Assembly (NCBI RefSeq): GCF_024139115.2
Contig: NC_085140.1
Span: 316,203,259 to 316,267,258, forward strand
Source of the DNA: Armigeres subalbatus
Lineage: Eukaryota > Arthropoda > Insecta > Diptera > Culicidae
Length of the DNA: 64,000 bases
Direction of reading: 5' to 3'
A model generated the notes under the pieces. The model saw nothing but the letters and a program-made list of their open reading frames with translations, was not told the DNA's origin and did not search any database. Positions 11,622-23,489 of this stretch are shown one piece after another (position 1 is the first letter of the stretch; the number at the start of each line of letters is the position of its first letter). The position numbers and the translations under genes are program-made.

Positions 11622-14263
11622 CAGAGATGCCAGATTTGAAGACATGTCTTCAATTTGAAGACATTTGAATCTCTGTGAAGACATTTATTTCATGAAGACA
11701 TTTTGAAGGCTTTTTGAAATATTTGAAGACTTATCTTCTTATTTAAAGATTCAAGTATCTTTATCAATAAGTAAGCCAATCAATAAGCCAGCGAATAGAA
11801 AATATAATTTGATTACTAACTTATAAATGTTGCGACTTCTAATGCAGATAATAAATATAAATATTACCAAAGTTATACATAATAGACTAATATCTCTCTC
11901 CCATTTCATTCCACCACATGATTGTACCTTGACAGATACGCATTTCGATCTCAACAGTAAGGTCGTCTTCAGTGTCTCGTACTTGACACGACTTAGTCGA
12001 CTTTTTTTTTTCAAACGGCAAATAAAGGATCGAATTCCCCTAAAATTGAAATGAGAAATTCATCTTTATTTCCACATACAAATTTCTAAGTTCTTGCGGG
12101 AAAATCATCTGAACTCCCAACTCCCACAAGAAATTTCTCTAAGTTTTCGTGGGATTTGTATTTGAAATTTTAGGGATGTCTCTTCGGATTTCCCATGTAC
12201 CACATTTTTACGGAAAGTTTTAAATTTCCACAAGAAATTATTTTCAATTTTCTCAATTTTTTTCTTTAATTTCCATAGAAAATTCTTACGAATGTCGACA
12301 AGAAATTAAAATTGTTCTGGTTTTAAATGGATATCTCTCAGAATAGCCACGGTAAATTATTTTTAATTTGTACAGGAGAATCTTTTGAAAAATAATCAGA
12401 GGAATTTCATAAACAAATCCACCAGAGTTTTTATTAAAGACTCTGTTGAAAATTCAGGATAAAATCGTTACACTTTCTTGTTGAATTCTTCCTTGGATTC
12501 CTTTGATATTTTTTTCAACAAATATCTTTGGGCACTCTGTGAGTATTTTAACTGGGAATCTCTCTAAGAATTTCTCTAGTAAATCCATCTCTGGATTTTT
12601 TTCTGAAATTCCCCATGAAGCTCCCCAGGAATTCGTCCAGCAATTTTCAGTTTTCAGAAAATTTCTCCAGAATTTCATGTGGAAGTACCTCTAGGAGCTC
12701 CTCCATAAGTTCGTCCAGAATTTTCTCCGTAGGATCCTCCAAGAATTCCGTCGGAAAGTCCTTCAGTCGTTCCTTCAGAAATTCCTTAGTTTGTTTCTTT
12801 CATGACTTTCTCCAGCATTTCTTCCAGGAAGTCCTCTCGAAACTCCTGCAGGCATTCGTACGGAAATCCCTCCAAGTCCGGAGATTTCTCCAGGAATTCC
12901 TCTTGATGGTTCTCCAAGAATGTTGCCGAAAGATTCTCCAATAATACCTCTGAAGTTATACTCTGGAATTTCTCTGTTATTTCCTCCAGGAATTCTTTTG
13001 GATATTTCTGCAGCAATACCTCAGGAAGTTCCTCCAAAAAGTTATCCAGTAGTTCCGCCTGAAAATTCTTCAGAAATTCCACTGCAATCCATTTCAGTAA
13101 TTGCTCAGAAAAATCCTCCAGGAATTCTTCAGGAAAATCCTTCAGTAATTCCTTCCGAAAATCCCTCTGGAATTCCTCCTGTAATTCCTCCGGAAGTTCC
13201 ATTAGCATTTCACTCGGGAGTTCCTTCAGAAATTTATCTGGAAGTTCCTTCAGAAAATCTTTTGGATGTTCCAACAGCAATTCCTCCCGAAATCCCTTCA
13301 GAAGTTCCTTTAGGAAGTCTTCGAAAAATCCATCAAGAATTTATCCTGAAGTTTCTCCACAAATTCTTCCGGAAATTTCTTCTGAAAATCTTGTGGAAGT
13401 TTCTTCAGGTATTTCACGGTCAATTTTTCCTAATCCCTACAGGCAATTCTTTAAAAATAAATTCAGAAGAATTCCACAAGGAAATTCAGTTAGAAAAAAC
13501 CGTTGGAACTATATTCACAGAGAACAGACGTTGAAGCTCCACTCGCCATGTTGTGATAACTTTTTACTGTTCATTTTGAAATTACTTTGGAATGTCGCCG
13601 TTATCTCGTGCATAATCAGCGCTAGCGTCATAAAAAAATGCCACTGTGCGCTAGTGTTGATATGCAGGCAAGAGCATGCCAGCGTCATCGTGTTGTCAAA
13701 ATGAGATTGTGAGTTGCAATGTCGACGTCGATGGCGTTGAGGTTCGGTGTGTTTGTTTACACCAGGTGGGTGGCACGACGCCATGTTTTTGCAGCCAACA
13801 CCTCAGTGTAAAATTCATGATAGTATGTGTTTTGTTTACAAGCATCACATTTGATTCTCATTAGGATACAGAACTGTCAGTGGGATACGGTCGCGTAATG
13901 TTGGCTGCAAAACAAACCTATTGTGTGAGATAGGGATGCCACCGGGCTGGTTTACACATGTTTTGCAAGAAATTTTGTTCGAGCCTCCATGTCTGTTCTC
14001 TGCGCTATATTCAAAGACTCATTAGAAAATCCAAGGGAAAGTCATTGGCCTTACTCATGAAGATTTAGAAGGGTATTCTTTTGAATTCTAACAATTCGAG
14101 TGTTAAAAAATAAACGATACATAAAACAAGGAGCTGATTGAAATTACAAACCTATTGGATTTTGAAATTTTTTCACTGAAAATCGTAATTTTTATATTGA
14201 AGACATTTGAAGACATTTTTACTCGACTGTGAAGACATTTGAAAATATCCCCTGGCATCCCTG
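11622..14263. mobile_element. Non-autonomous hAT-type element, 2.64 kb
   Basis: The ends are short inverted repeats: CAGAGATGCCAG on the left and CAGGGATGCCAG (reverse complement) on the right. They are flanked by an 8-bp direct duplication GTAAAGAT (11614-11621 and 14264-14271). Both the 8-bp duplication and the CAGNGATGCC ends fit the hAT superfamily. Sub-terminal DNA at both ends carries repeated GAAGACATTT words (11636-11735 and 14197-14245), a common hAT arrangement for transposase binding. No transposase frame is present; the interior is mainly a 12-bp minisatellite. It would need a hAT transposase supplied in trans. Confidence 0.85.
12470..13490. repeat. Degenerate 12-bp minisatellite
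   Basis: The unit is about GGAATTCCTCCA, with clear 12-bp steps at 13165-13320 (for example TCCTTCAGAAAT, TCTGGAAGTTCC). Because 12 is a multiple of 3 and the unit lacks stops, both strands stay open. The minus strand gives a 164-codon frame (12786-13280) of four-residue units such as KELP and EEFL. The plus strand gives a 204-codon frame (12920-13534) rich in PPE/IPPGI. These frames are products of the repeat, not evidence of genes. Confidence 0.8.
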
Positions 14264-14271
14264 GTAAAGAT

Positions 14272-15580
14272 AAGAGTTGAATGCTAGTGTTCTGATCCAA
14301 CGGTCGAAAGAAAAGTTAGAATAATTTTGTTTTTATGTATTTGTTTTATTTTCAGCAGAGAATCAAAAAGAATAAAGTCGTGTTGTTGAAGTACAATCAA
14401 AAGCTGCAGCAAAGATTCTTTATCCAAGAACTTTCTACAAATGTACAATTTGTTATAATATTAATGGATTATTACAATTATCAGTGGTTAAAATAAACAA
14501 TTAAATATATCAAAATCAATAAAAGTAGGTAGACATTAAAAAAGTGAGATCAAATTTCAATACATGTTAAATTTTCATAGAAAAATCTTTCTATATTCAA
14601 TATTACCTTGCAGTCAGTCATATTACCTAACAATTAGTCAGTCTATTTTAACTTTTTCCAACAAATATTGACAATCTAACAGTTTTTCACTGTGAAATTC
14701 TGAAATAGATCTCAAATTAATAGTCGATTTACATAATTATGTTGAAATCAAGAACAGTGTTTTTGGTTTTAACTTCAATCAGTTTTACGCATCATATCAT
14801 TTTTAAAAGCAAAGATATAAGGAGGACTTCAATTCAAAACTTGGATCATTCACATATCTGAATTTTTCTACTATTAATATAAATGTATTGTGTAATTATG
14901 TTCTATACTATTTATATGAAATAATTGGAGTAAAAGAAAAAATGTCAAGTTTCCAGAGACCGACTTTGAAGTAAATCCTGCAACGTGCTATTTTTTTTTA
15001 TTAAACCATTTATAAATGTAACAATAAATCAATAAATTATTTATGTTGAAGTCTACAAACTCATTATTTTTGGATAAAACTCAAATTCTACGATCATTTT
15101 GATACAGTTATCGAGGGGTGAGAATAGGGTTGAGATTAGGTCACTTTTTCAACAGCTTAGAATGTGTTTAGTGCAAGAAAATTAATTAATTATGAAAGTC
15201 CTTTTCGAACGATTTTGTAAATTTCTAGCATTCACAATTTATCAAATCCTACAAGAACCATTTGTTTTTTTTTTTTTGTAGATTTTTCTACACTTACATA
15301 TATTATTAACAATAAGCAAAACCTCATGCCTAACCATGCTTTACGTTTTCAATTTGCAAAATTAAATTACAAAATTGGTGTAATAATTTGTGCAATATAA
15401 AGTAGATATTGAAAAACATTAAAAACAAGACGATCAATAATATTTACTTGCTATTCGATTGACGACATCACCAACTCCATCGAAAACATGTGTTGGCAGT
15501 CAAAAAATTGCACCTATTTGCGTATTTGCGGTGACAAATGTTGCACCTCCCGTGTATACCGTTCGGAATAAACGAACATA
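14272..15580. other. AT-rich spacer, no gene seen
   Basis: Very AT-rich DNA with homopolymer runs (14993, 15270). No domain, no clear repeat ends. Confidence 0.5.
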
Positions 15581-15869
15581 AGTGTGAAACACAACACGTC
15601 AGCTGTACTGTACCCTTACCGTACCGAAGTTTGAACTTGGGTTTGAAAATGAACTCGAACGCAAGTTCGGGTTTGAGTACATCATCGTGCGTTGCGGTTC
15701 GAACGGAAGAAGAGAGTTCAAAAAGAGTACGCGTACTCTCGTACCGACCGGGTTTGATGTTCGTTGGGTAGACTGGATATATATTTTATTTCTTTCCCGA
15801 CGACTAAAACACGCACTGCATTTACTTGTTCGATGGCTACTCTTATTACCGGCCGCGCAATGCAGAACA

Positions 15870-16155
15870 GGGGCCCTCCTTAGCCGTGCGATAAGACGCG
15901 CGGCTACAAAGCAACACCATGCTGAGGGTGGCTGGGTTCGATTCCCGGCGCCGGTCTAGGCAATTTTCGGATTGGAAATTGTCTCGACTTCCCTGGGCAT
16001 AAAAGTATCATCGTGTTAGCCTCATGATATACGAATGCAAAAATGGTAACTTGGCTTAGAAACCTCGCAGTTAAGAACTGTGGAAGTGCTTAATGAACAC
16101 TAATCTGCGAGGCGGCTCTGTCCCAATGTGGGGATGTAATGCCAACAAGAAGAAG
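15870..16155 (+). mobile_element. tRNA-derived SINE, family 2, copy 1
   Basis: The head contains a box A (TAGCCGTGCGATAAG) and a perfect box B (GGTTCGATTCCC). It is followed by a body with GTCTCGACTTCCCTGGGCAT and the 3' tail AACAAGAAGAAG. An 11-bp target duplication AATGCAGAACA flanks it exactly (15859-15869 and 16156-16166). A second copy lies at 43261-43537. It resembles SINEs I remember from Aedes (the Feilai group), but I cannot confirm the family name. The intact boxes and clean duplication suggest a fairly recent insertion. Confidence 0.92.
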
Positions 16156-16166
16156 AATGCAGAACA

Positions 16167-17170
16167 CAATATTTCGACAGATCGCGCGATCTTTCTGCTG
16201 TCCGAAACAAGGGAAAACACGCATTGAACTCGCTCCCCCTTCGTCGCACTAACTGCGGTGCAAAAAGTACAATCTACGGCTTCAGAGAATGTTTAATAGA
16301 GTTTTTTCCTTGTTCGACTTCAACTTGACACGGAATGTTCTTCGTCGTAGATTTTCTGAATTTTTTCGTTGATTGTATGTGATATGCATTTTATTTGTAC
16401 TTTTGTACTTTTTATCTTGACAATGCTTCTATGTTAATTTTCTTGACTAAGTGTGTTTAAGTCATTAGTATTAATTAATATTTACAAACATCATTAGGAC
16501 CAATTCTAGTATGTTGATGAAATCACACAATTAACAGTAAACAATGAACAGTAAACACTGTGGGTCTCCGGCCCTTCTATAAAAAGTTCGTTTTTGGAGC
16601 GAACATATAGCCTTTACGTATACTCTGTAGAAAAAGGGAAAAATATGGAAACAATCTCGCACTTATCATCTCTGTATACCTTTACGATATGTAGTATACC
16701 ACGAGAGACCGACATTAAACAGTCCTAATCCAGTGAATGTTCAACCGAAAATTTCTGAATTCGATGTGTATCTTAAGGAGATATTCGGGAGATCACAACC
16801 AGAGTTGTATCCGGGAATGGCGCATCTATTGACAGGTTATTACACGTTAAGCGTTGGATTTGGATACTCATCAGAATGTGTCGTTTGACGTAACTCGGAT
16901 TAATTTACAAATCTCAATTATAAAATATCATTTTCGAACCGTTTGTTTAAGAAAATGCATACTTATGTGACATTTTTTGCCAAACCCTCATCCAAAAATA
17001 CGTTTTATAATGGCGCCGGTCATGTTTGTTAAGTTAGCTAAAAAGTTGGAAGTAATATATAATAAATGACTTACTTTTTTACTTTACTGTACTTTCCTCT
17101 CTACCCCCACATAAAAAAAATTACAGAAGGAATTAGTTCATACAAAGTTGACCTATATTCCGGGTATTGA
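16167..17170. other. Spacer, no gene seen
   Basis: No coding potential. It includes AT-rich stretches and a moderately GC-containing part (16560-16870) that I cannot assign. Confidence 0.4.
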
Positions 17171-17180
17171 GCCACCCGAA

Positions 17181-18064
17181 GTGGTTATTAATTACTATGT
17201 CTGGAACTCGATTTGTGCATATGCACATGTGACAGTTAGTCCGAAAAATGTATTGGAGTGTAATCATTTCCTCCGGTGGAATTTGATCCCACGAAGCCAG
17301 TACGCTTGACAGGTGCTTTCCCTACTAATCTGTCGACCAACTGGCACAATTTCACACAACCCTACTCTATCGAGCGCAGTTGCTGATGAAGCAAGTGTGT
17401 GGAGCCAGACAATACTAAATATTCATCCTATTTGGTTAGGTATGGGGTCTCCAGTAGCCTTGCGAGTAAAGACGTAGGATTGTCAATCCGGAGATGGTGA
17501 GTTCGATTTTCGATCTGGTCTAGGATGTTTTCTGGTTGGAAACATTCTCGACTCTCTGGCATAGTGTATCCATTGTACTTGCCACACAAGATACATACTC
17601 GTGCAATGGCGGGCATAGAAAGCTTTCAATTAATAACTGAGAAAATGCTAATAGAATACTGTTGAAGTTGAAAACAGGCCATGTTCCAGTTGGAATGTAG
17701 AGCCATTGAAAAGGAAGATTTGGTTAGCATTGTACAATACGAGACGAGCCGGCCTTGGACTGGAAGTCTCGCTAATAAAAACACAAAAAAACATCGTACA
17801 ATCAATACATGAAAGAGAGTTAGTTTTGAAAATAGATTGCGAGAGTTCAGCTACGTGCCTGGTGCTGGATATTTGGTTTCATCAGTACCCACTAAGCTGT
17901 GGAGGTCCTTCATAGCTTAATAGGGAAAGCACCTGTCTAGGGTACTGATTTTGTGGGATCAAACCCCATCGAATGAAGTGGTTGCCAATACATTTTTCGA
18001 GCTAAGTCTGTCACATGTGCATATGCATAAATCGAGTTTCAAAACTAGATGGAATTAGTTAACG
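17181..18064. repeat. Inverted pair of tRNA-like SINEs, heads facing
   Basis: The arm 17895-18064 (plus strand) starts with a tRNA-like head: box A-like TAGCTTAATAGG, then GGGATCAAACCCC near box B. Its body contains ACATGTGCATATGCA. The arm 17181-17345 is the same unit on the minus strand, sharing GACAGGTGCTTTCCCT, TTTGATCCCAC and TGCATATGCACATGTGACAG. Tails point outward and heads inward. Between them lies a separate SINE (17440-17717). Two independent insertions are simpler than a DNA transposon with these as TIRs, but the latter is not excluded. Confidence 0.7.
17440..17717 (+). mobile_element. tRNA-derived SINE, family 3
   Basis: The head has box A-like TAGCCTTGCGAGTAAAG and a box B variant (AGTTCGATTTTC). 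The body contains GGATGTTTTCTGGTTGGAAA and a tail ending near GAGCCATTGAAAAGGAAG. A 10-bp target duplication ATTTGGTTAG flanks it (17430-17439 and 17718-17727). The order of parts resembles family 2 (head, GGTTGGAAA, TCTCGACT), so the two families are probably related. Confidence 0.88.
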
Positions 18065-20580
18065 TGTAAATGAATTTTTTTTATAAACAAAGATTTCGAC
18101 GATAAGATGAGAGTTTCGAAATCATGCCTTTATCGACCTAGGTCCATTCTGAAATTCGGCAACAACAATTTTTAATGTACAAAGACTCTTCAGACCAAAT
18201 TTGATCGCCCAGACACCACCCAACCCCCCCCCCAAATAAAACCCCTTGCTAGTAAGAGGTCCTTTTTTTAATTCTTATAATATTATTCTTATTCTTTATT
18301 CATGTTAATTTTGATTCTGAATCATCTCTTCACTTGTTGGTGTGAAAACCAAAGCATGGAACAAATTCAAATGGAAAAAAAAATTTAGGGTAGCCCTTTA
18401 AAATGAAATAAAATATGGTTCTGTGGCAAAAACTGGATGATTAAGTAGGGCTTTAGTAAGTAAAATTGAAGTTGATATCATCCAGATGCAGACCTATTCC
18501 CATTCCCAGGATTCCTAATCTAGGTCTTAGTATTATCCAATAGAACGGTCGTAACAAAACTTTGTCCTGTATAGCCATATCTTTTTTAACAGGCTTTTAG
18601 CTGTTATATTAGGCGATATAGTCCACCATATTTAAGGAAAGTGGTGAGGGCTGCGAGGGAATTCAATAGGCTTCCCTGGGGATTTGGTAATTGGGGTAAT
18701 CCGCAAAAAAAAACTCCCAGCATAGTTGTGTGAGCTCTGCCACTGATCTACTGAGTAATATTCTATGGAACTATTTATGGTGGCTGCAGAAGAAGGCGTC
18801 TGAACCCGTTCCTTAGCCAGGCCGGAAGCCGAATCGTCTGACTTCTTCAAATTATCGCGTAGCCGACGACCTTGAAAACGTAGGATATCAGGGAGATTGA
18901 TCGGTATTTGGAAGCATATCGGTAGGAGACGTAGTTTTTTGGTTTTGGAATGACGAGACTTGAGGTCGAGAAATTTTGGGCAGACCGTTTTGGGTTCGTT
19001 TTACTGAACCAATAAACAGGATTTTGGCAAGGGAAGCCTGGCTGGAGCCTTGACCATTTTGAGTTTTTGAGGCTTTATCGGTTGATGGGGCCACAGGAAG
19101 TCATCCACTGGAGGGAAAGTCGTGGCCAACAACAGTTTCACTGATTCCCAACTAAAATACGGGGAATTTGGATGTCCCAGTAAGCGAAGCAAATAGCAGT
19201 AGCTGAAGCCGATGATCATGATAAGAGCGAACCTACTAACACGAGGTGGCCAATTCAAGTCAATTCCGTTAACGGAAGTCCGGAATGGTTAGAATGGAAG
19301 GTCGATATACTTTAGCTTCAATTTCACAGAGCCTTTTTGATGAACCGTGTAAAAACTAGAAGAAATCTTGAAAAATAATTAGAATAGCTCTTCAATTGGT
19401 TTTGTAGAAACTGTATAAAGAGTAAGAAGCCAGACGGCTGGAGAAAGTAAAACTTCCGCATTATGTATACATAAAATTTGGTCCTGTAAGTAGTTGTGTT
19501 GGAAGATTTCCAATAAATCAACATTGACCGAAACTTCGCCAGAAAATTTTAAGTAAAGGCATTCCCCTAATCAAGCGTCAATGGATTGGAATCACATTTA
19601 CATTTCTTACCATTTGGATTGAATGTTTCTGGGCAACTGGGCCACTGAGAAGAGCCGCAAATCACCAAAAGTGAATAAATCCACATTTTTTACCGTCTGC
19701 CCTAGTCATGCGAACGGTTGTTGTTGGACGTTAGATTCGCGCCGCCATGGATCAGCGGGATCACACGTCGTATATTGTGCCATATTTTGATGGATAAACG
19801 ATGTGCGTGGTATGTGCGGGTCCGGTAGGTGGTCGTCGGTTGTACCAGGAACACGATACAAGGCTGAGTGCGTACGCAACATAACCTAAACCTAGGCAGT
19901 GTGTCCGCGCCACCACAGGTAGGAGCCATCCTGTGACGGTCGCCTTGCGCTGCGTCGATAGGTCTGGTGTGGGTTTTGTTAGATGTAGGACGTAACATAT
20001 GAGTGGATGTTGCGAGGGTGAGGATGGGACGAGACCGAAAAATGCATAACGCTTGATTGATTTCGTCACGAGTTTTTTGTTTCGTTGTTTACTGGAGTGG
20101 AGGCTACCTGGTGAAGCGATATTGGCGGTGCGGTTGAATTTGAACCTGGAGAGAGCCATACAGATCACGGATGGTCACAAGGAGGAGGGAATTAATTTGA
20201 TTCAGCTGGCGTACGGGTTGTGGTTCGTTTTCACCGTAGAAGCCGTTGTGACATGTGTTTGACGGTAAACTGAAGGGGCTTTGTTCGGATATCGGTTTTC
20301 AAAATTTGTATGATTGTCTCCGGGAATGATTCATCGACATTGGTGCGATGTTTTGTGTGGGTGCACTGCAATATATAATTATATTATTTTTACCAAACAT
20401 ACTTCTAATGCGTTCTGGACCTCTTTTTTCTTCTTTCAGGTATGATCGCAGAACCTCTTCCATGAAAGTTTTTCATATTTTGGTGAGTGTTATTATAATA
20501 AAAAATCCATTTTTGTTCAATTATAGTACAATTATCATAACTGAAGAAATATATAGGGTTATCGTTCCTTGAATTCATAC
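18065..20580. other. Spacer with a GC-richer stretch
   Basis: 18065-19700 is AT-rich apart from a moderately GC-rich part at 18630-19250, whose minus-strand frames are broken and have no domain I can defend. 19700-20280 is GC-richer and single-copy, with an unrecognised 135-codon minus frame (19761-20168). No gene is called. Confidence 0.35.
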
Positions 20581-20739
20581 CATGTACCTAAATCAATACC
20601 ATTCGAAAACAAAGAATTAATGCGCAAATTGTTTTATTTCTCATTTTTGTGATTTTTTTAGCAGCCCGATAACAACAAAACACGACACAAATTGAGCCTA
20701 AATTGCCTGTTTGGCGAATGGTATTGATATAGGAGCATG
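20581..20739. mobile_element. 159-bp MITE with imperfect 25-bp TIRs
   Basis: The left end starts CATGTACCTAAATCAATACC and the right end, reverse-complemented, CATGCTCCTATATCAATACC. About 21 of 25 terminal bases match. No coding capacity. The target duplication is unclear, so the superfamily is not assigned. Confidence 0.6.
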
Positions 20740-21545
20740 TTATTAATAATGGAACAGATACGCTATATTGATTTCAAGCCAAACTAGAATTCTGTGTAGT
20801 CCCAATTGTTATTCGCTTCCAAGGAAGTTAGGAAATTCTGCATGAAATTTGGAATTCCAAATTTAACCAAATAATTTTTTCCTAATTTCATTAGAATAAA
20901 CCAAAATTCGATTGATTCTTAAACGCTCAAAAGCACATGTTTTTTTTATAACTAGAATAAAATTGACAAACACAGTTTTGCAGACTTCCATCCAAGCTTG
21001 TCAAAGATTAGACTCACTCAAAGATAAAGAAGCGCCCAATAAGCAATATTTCATCGTAAACAAAATATCACCCGAAATTGGGTAAACAGCTAAACATAAC
21101 GAAAGAACCCGGTGTATGCAAAATTGATTCCCAGAAAGTGCTCTCCTTGCCACCGTCAATCAGCCCCTCATCCGATTAGCGTCGCCGTTGTCGTCACCGT
21201 GGCAGCAGTAGCAGTAGCAGCGAGCGCCAAACATCGCTCTGTTGCGCTTTCTAGGACGAGCGAGTCAGCAAACAAAGAGGAACATGGGTTGATATGCTCC
21301 GTCCGTCTCAGTGTGGTTTCCGTTCGACTATCAACACCCTTCTAAATGATACGTGCTCACATGTAAACTATTCAAGCGAATTTAAGGTTCATCTTAGGTC
21401 ACATCGACCACAACCCGGATGACTTATACGGAATGAATATTTCCTAAATTCAGTTAACACAGGTCGTGCGACGACTCAAGCTTCGTGATTTCACAGAGCC
21501 AAGAAATAAAAGTGTTTTGGCTACATGGCGTTCTTAGGCTAAATT
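20740..21545. other. Spacer, no gene seen
   Basis: AT-rich, then a short GC-richer part (21110-21340) with GTCGTC and GCAGTA trinucleotide runs. Nothing coding is recognised. Confidence 0.4.
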
Positions 21546-21789
21546 TTCTAACAATTCTGTATAAGTTCCTACCAAAACCTGTATGAGAACGAAGCATATG
21601 TGAAAATGCTAGATTGTTATACATACAAATATTGTAGGAGACCTTAAAATTTTACAAGCTTTTCTTACAATATTTGTTTGTGAGCTTACAGTTTTACATA
21701 AGAATAAAATTTACATTACAAGAATACAATTTCGCATATAACCTTTTCTTATACAGGTTTTGGTAGGTTCTTATACAGAATTATTAGAA
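21546..21789. mobile_element. 244-bp MITE with about 55-bp TIRs
   Basis: Both ends carry the block AATTCTGTATAAG followed by CCTACCAAAACCTGTAT, in opposite orientation, with a few mismatches. The element is AT-rich inside and has no frame. The inverted repeats are long relative to the element, so it folds into a hairpin. Superfamily not assigned. Confidence 0.7.
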
Positions 21790-22199
21790 TTATATTAATT
21801 TAACAGTCGCTGGTTGGGTGTACGATTTGTTATGACTAAACTTTGGAAATGTTCTTCCGTATGGGTCCTCTGGATCTTGGCTATGTGATCGGATTGAACC
21901 CACGTATGAACCGTAAAAAAATCGCTTCCACCTTTGCTCTGTAAAACAATAGTTGTTAAGGCCTCTCACGACCTATTTTGACATAAATTTGTAAATGACC
22001 ACTCCATCCGAGACATACAGTAACTTAAGTATTTATTGATTTGTAAATAAAATCTTTCTATAGTTTTACTCTAATTTTGGCTACCTAATAACTTTCAGAT
22101 CAAATCATTTAAATAATGTTTGGTCCATTTTTTTTGTTTACGCTGATTCCTTTCTACTGAAATCTATGCAAAAGCCTGGGAAGAAAATAGTTAACTTAC

Positions 22200-22510
22200 T
22201 GATGATTATCGAGAGAACGGTCGTTTGACCGAAAGCCATTTTGGTCAAATACCACTTGATCGAAAGTCTTCTAGCCAAATTCCATTTGACTGATCGAAAC
22301 GCAAAAGAAGTAGGCCGAGATTGGCCGAATGTTCTAAGCGACCGAATAAAACGTTTAGCCGAAGATGCCATTTAGCGGAACATGTCATCTGACCGATCAG
22401 GCTTTATGGCTGAACAAGTCTTACGGCCGAAAATGTGGTTTGGCTGAACGTGTCATTAGACCTCACATATGGCCGAACTGGTCATTTGAACATGAGCATT
22501 ACGACCGTTC
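22200..22510 (+). repeat. 17-bp GGCCGAAA array, plus orientation
   Basis: A degenerate array of units such as CATTTGGCCGAACTGGT. The left part shares a specific order of variants with the array at 40213-40300 (AAGTCTTCTAGCCAAATTCC against AAGTCTTCTAACCAATTTCC). This indicates common descent of the block rather than independent repeat growth. It is probably the left part of a copy that continues at 23590. Confidence 0.75.
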
Positions 22511-23480
22511 AACTTGTAATTGCTACTCCGTGATTGACAAAAACTTTCACAATTGTGCAGAGAACCAAATGAATGGGGCTTGGGGTTAGCTTTCCATTCA
22601 CAATGTAGGGGAGATCGGGGCTGATTGGCCGACTGGGCCGGTTTGTAGAGTGGCTGAAAAGGCTTTTAGGCGGAGTATACTAATTTATACTAATTTTGGT
22701 TAGGTTTAAGACGCTCCATGTACCGACGTAATTTCAAGTGTTTTTGTGTTACCGTTTCCACAGGAGCACATTTTTTGTGTTTTCGGTGCTAGTGAGTAAG
22801 TTTATGTTATTGTAAGGTAGTATTGTAACACGAATCAGTTCGATTTCCAAAAGCATGGTATGATGGAGAGGGTATTCAAAACCCTACAAAATTATGTAAC
22901 AGTTTCCAGGGTAATCTTACTTTTATTTTTGTAAATCGTGATTGTTCTCGAAAATACCGATGGGGTTAGGTTGGCCGAATTTTGTATGGGCCAATCGACA
23001 CAAATTTTGACCGATTCCGCAATGAAAGCAGCAATAAAGGAAGAGAAAATTGCATCACTTATAAGCGTACGCTGGCGGAAGAAAAGAAAATAACAAGAGT
23101 TGTAAAAAGTTCACTTATATTTTGAAAAATATTGCAGAGTAATGAATTTGGAAATCCATTCCATTCCTACATATTACCAAGTTTTTTATTTTACCTTTTC
23201 CCACTTATAAGAAAGTTCCACTGTGACATTTGATGTGTTTTACTTCTTTCAACAACGGTCAAAATGCACGCCGGTAGTCTCTAATTTTCCACCCCTATTC
23301 CGTGGAAATTCCGACGATTCAATGGAACTTCCATAGATTTTCCCGATTGATATCATTAAAAATTTCAATTTCTAAAATGCTACCGTGAAAATTAAGAGAA
23401 CCTTCGAGTGTAAAATTCGAAGAGTTCCCTGTTGAAATAAAAAAAATCTTGTTGAATTACAATTTGTGAACGCAGGAGAG
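22511..23480. other. Spacer, possible insertion
   Basis: This AT-rich DNA separates two 17-bp arrays (22200-22510 and 23590-24660). It includes GGGGAGATCGGGGCTGATTG at 22610 and a related GGCCAATCGACA at 22987 but no confirmed element ends. No gene seen. Confidence 0.35.
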
Positions 23481-23489
23481 TCATCTAGC

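Larger units (their letters stand above)
11345..15800. repeat. Old diverged inverted repeat, arms at both ends
   Basis: The left arm (about 11345-11560) and right arm (about 15580-15800) look like diverged inverted copies. GATATATACAGTCTTCCCAC on the left corresponds to ATATATATCCAGTCTACCCA from the right arm read in reverse. Further shared words include GTACTCA with GGTTCGGG or AACCCGAA, and ACTTCGGT. The arms are rich in GAAC/GTTC words. They may be the ends of a large DNA element into which the hAT-type element at 11622-14263 later inserted. The alignment was made by eye and is approximate. Confidence 0.4.

Noticed and set aside
12920..13534. Proline-rich protein gene
   Set aside because: It arises from the 12-bp minisatellite inside a hAT-type element, with an equally open frame on the other strand and no start or splice context.
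13780..13925. Inverted GCAGCCAAC words as a MITE
   Set aside because: Only 13 bp match and no target duplication is visible.
18222..18248. C-rich run as a structural element
   Set aside because: A short homopolymer run with no partner or conserved context.
18630..19260. R1-like reverse-transcriptase relic on the minus strand
   Set aside because: Only loose resemblance to conserved RT phrases, with no catalytic motif and no consistent frame.
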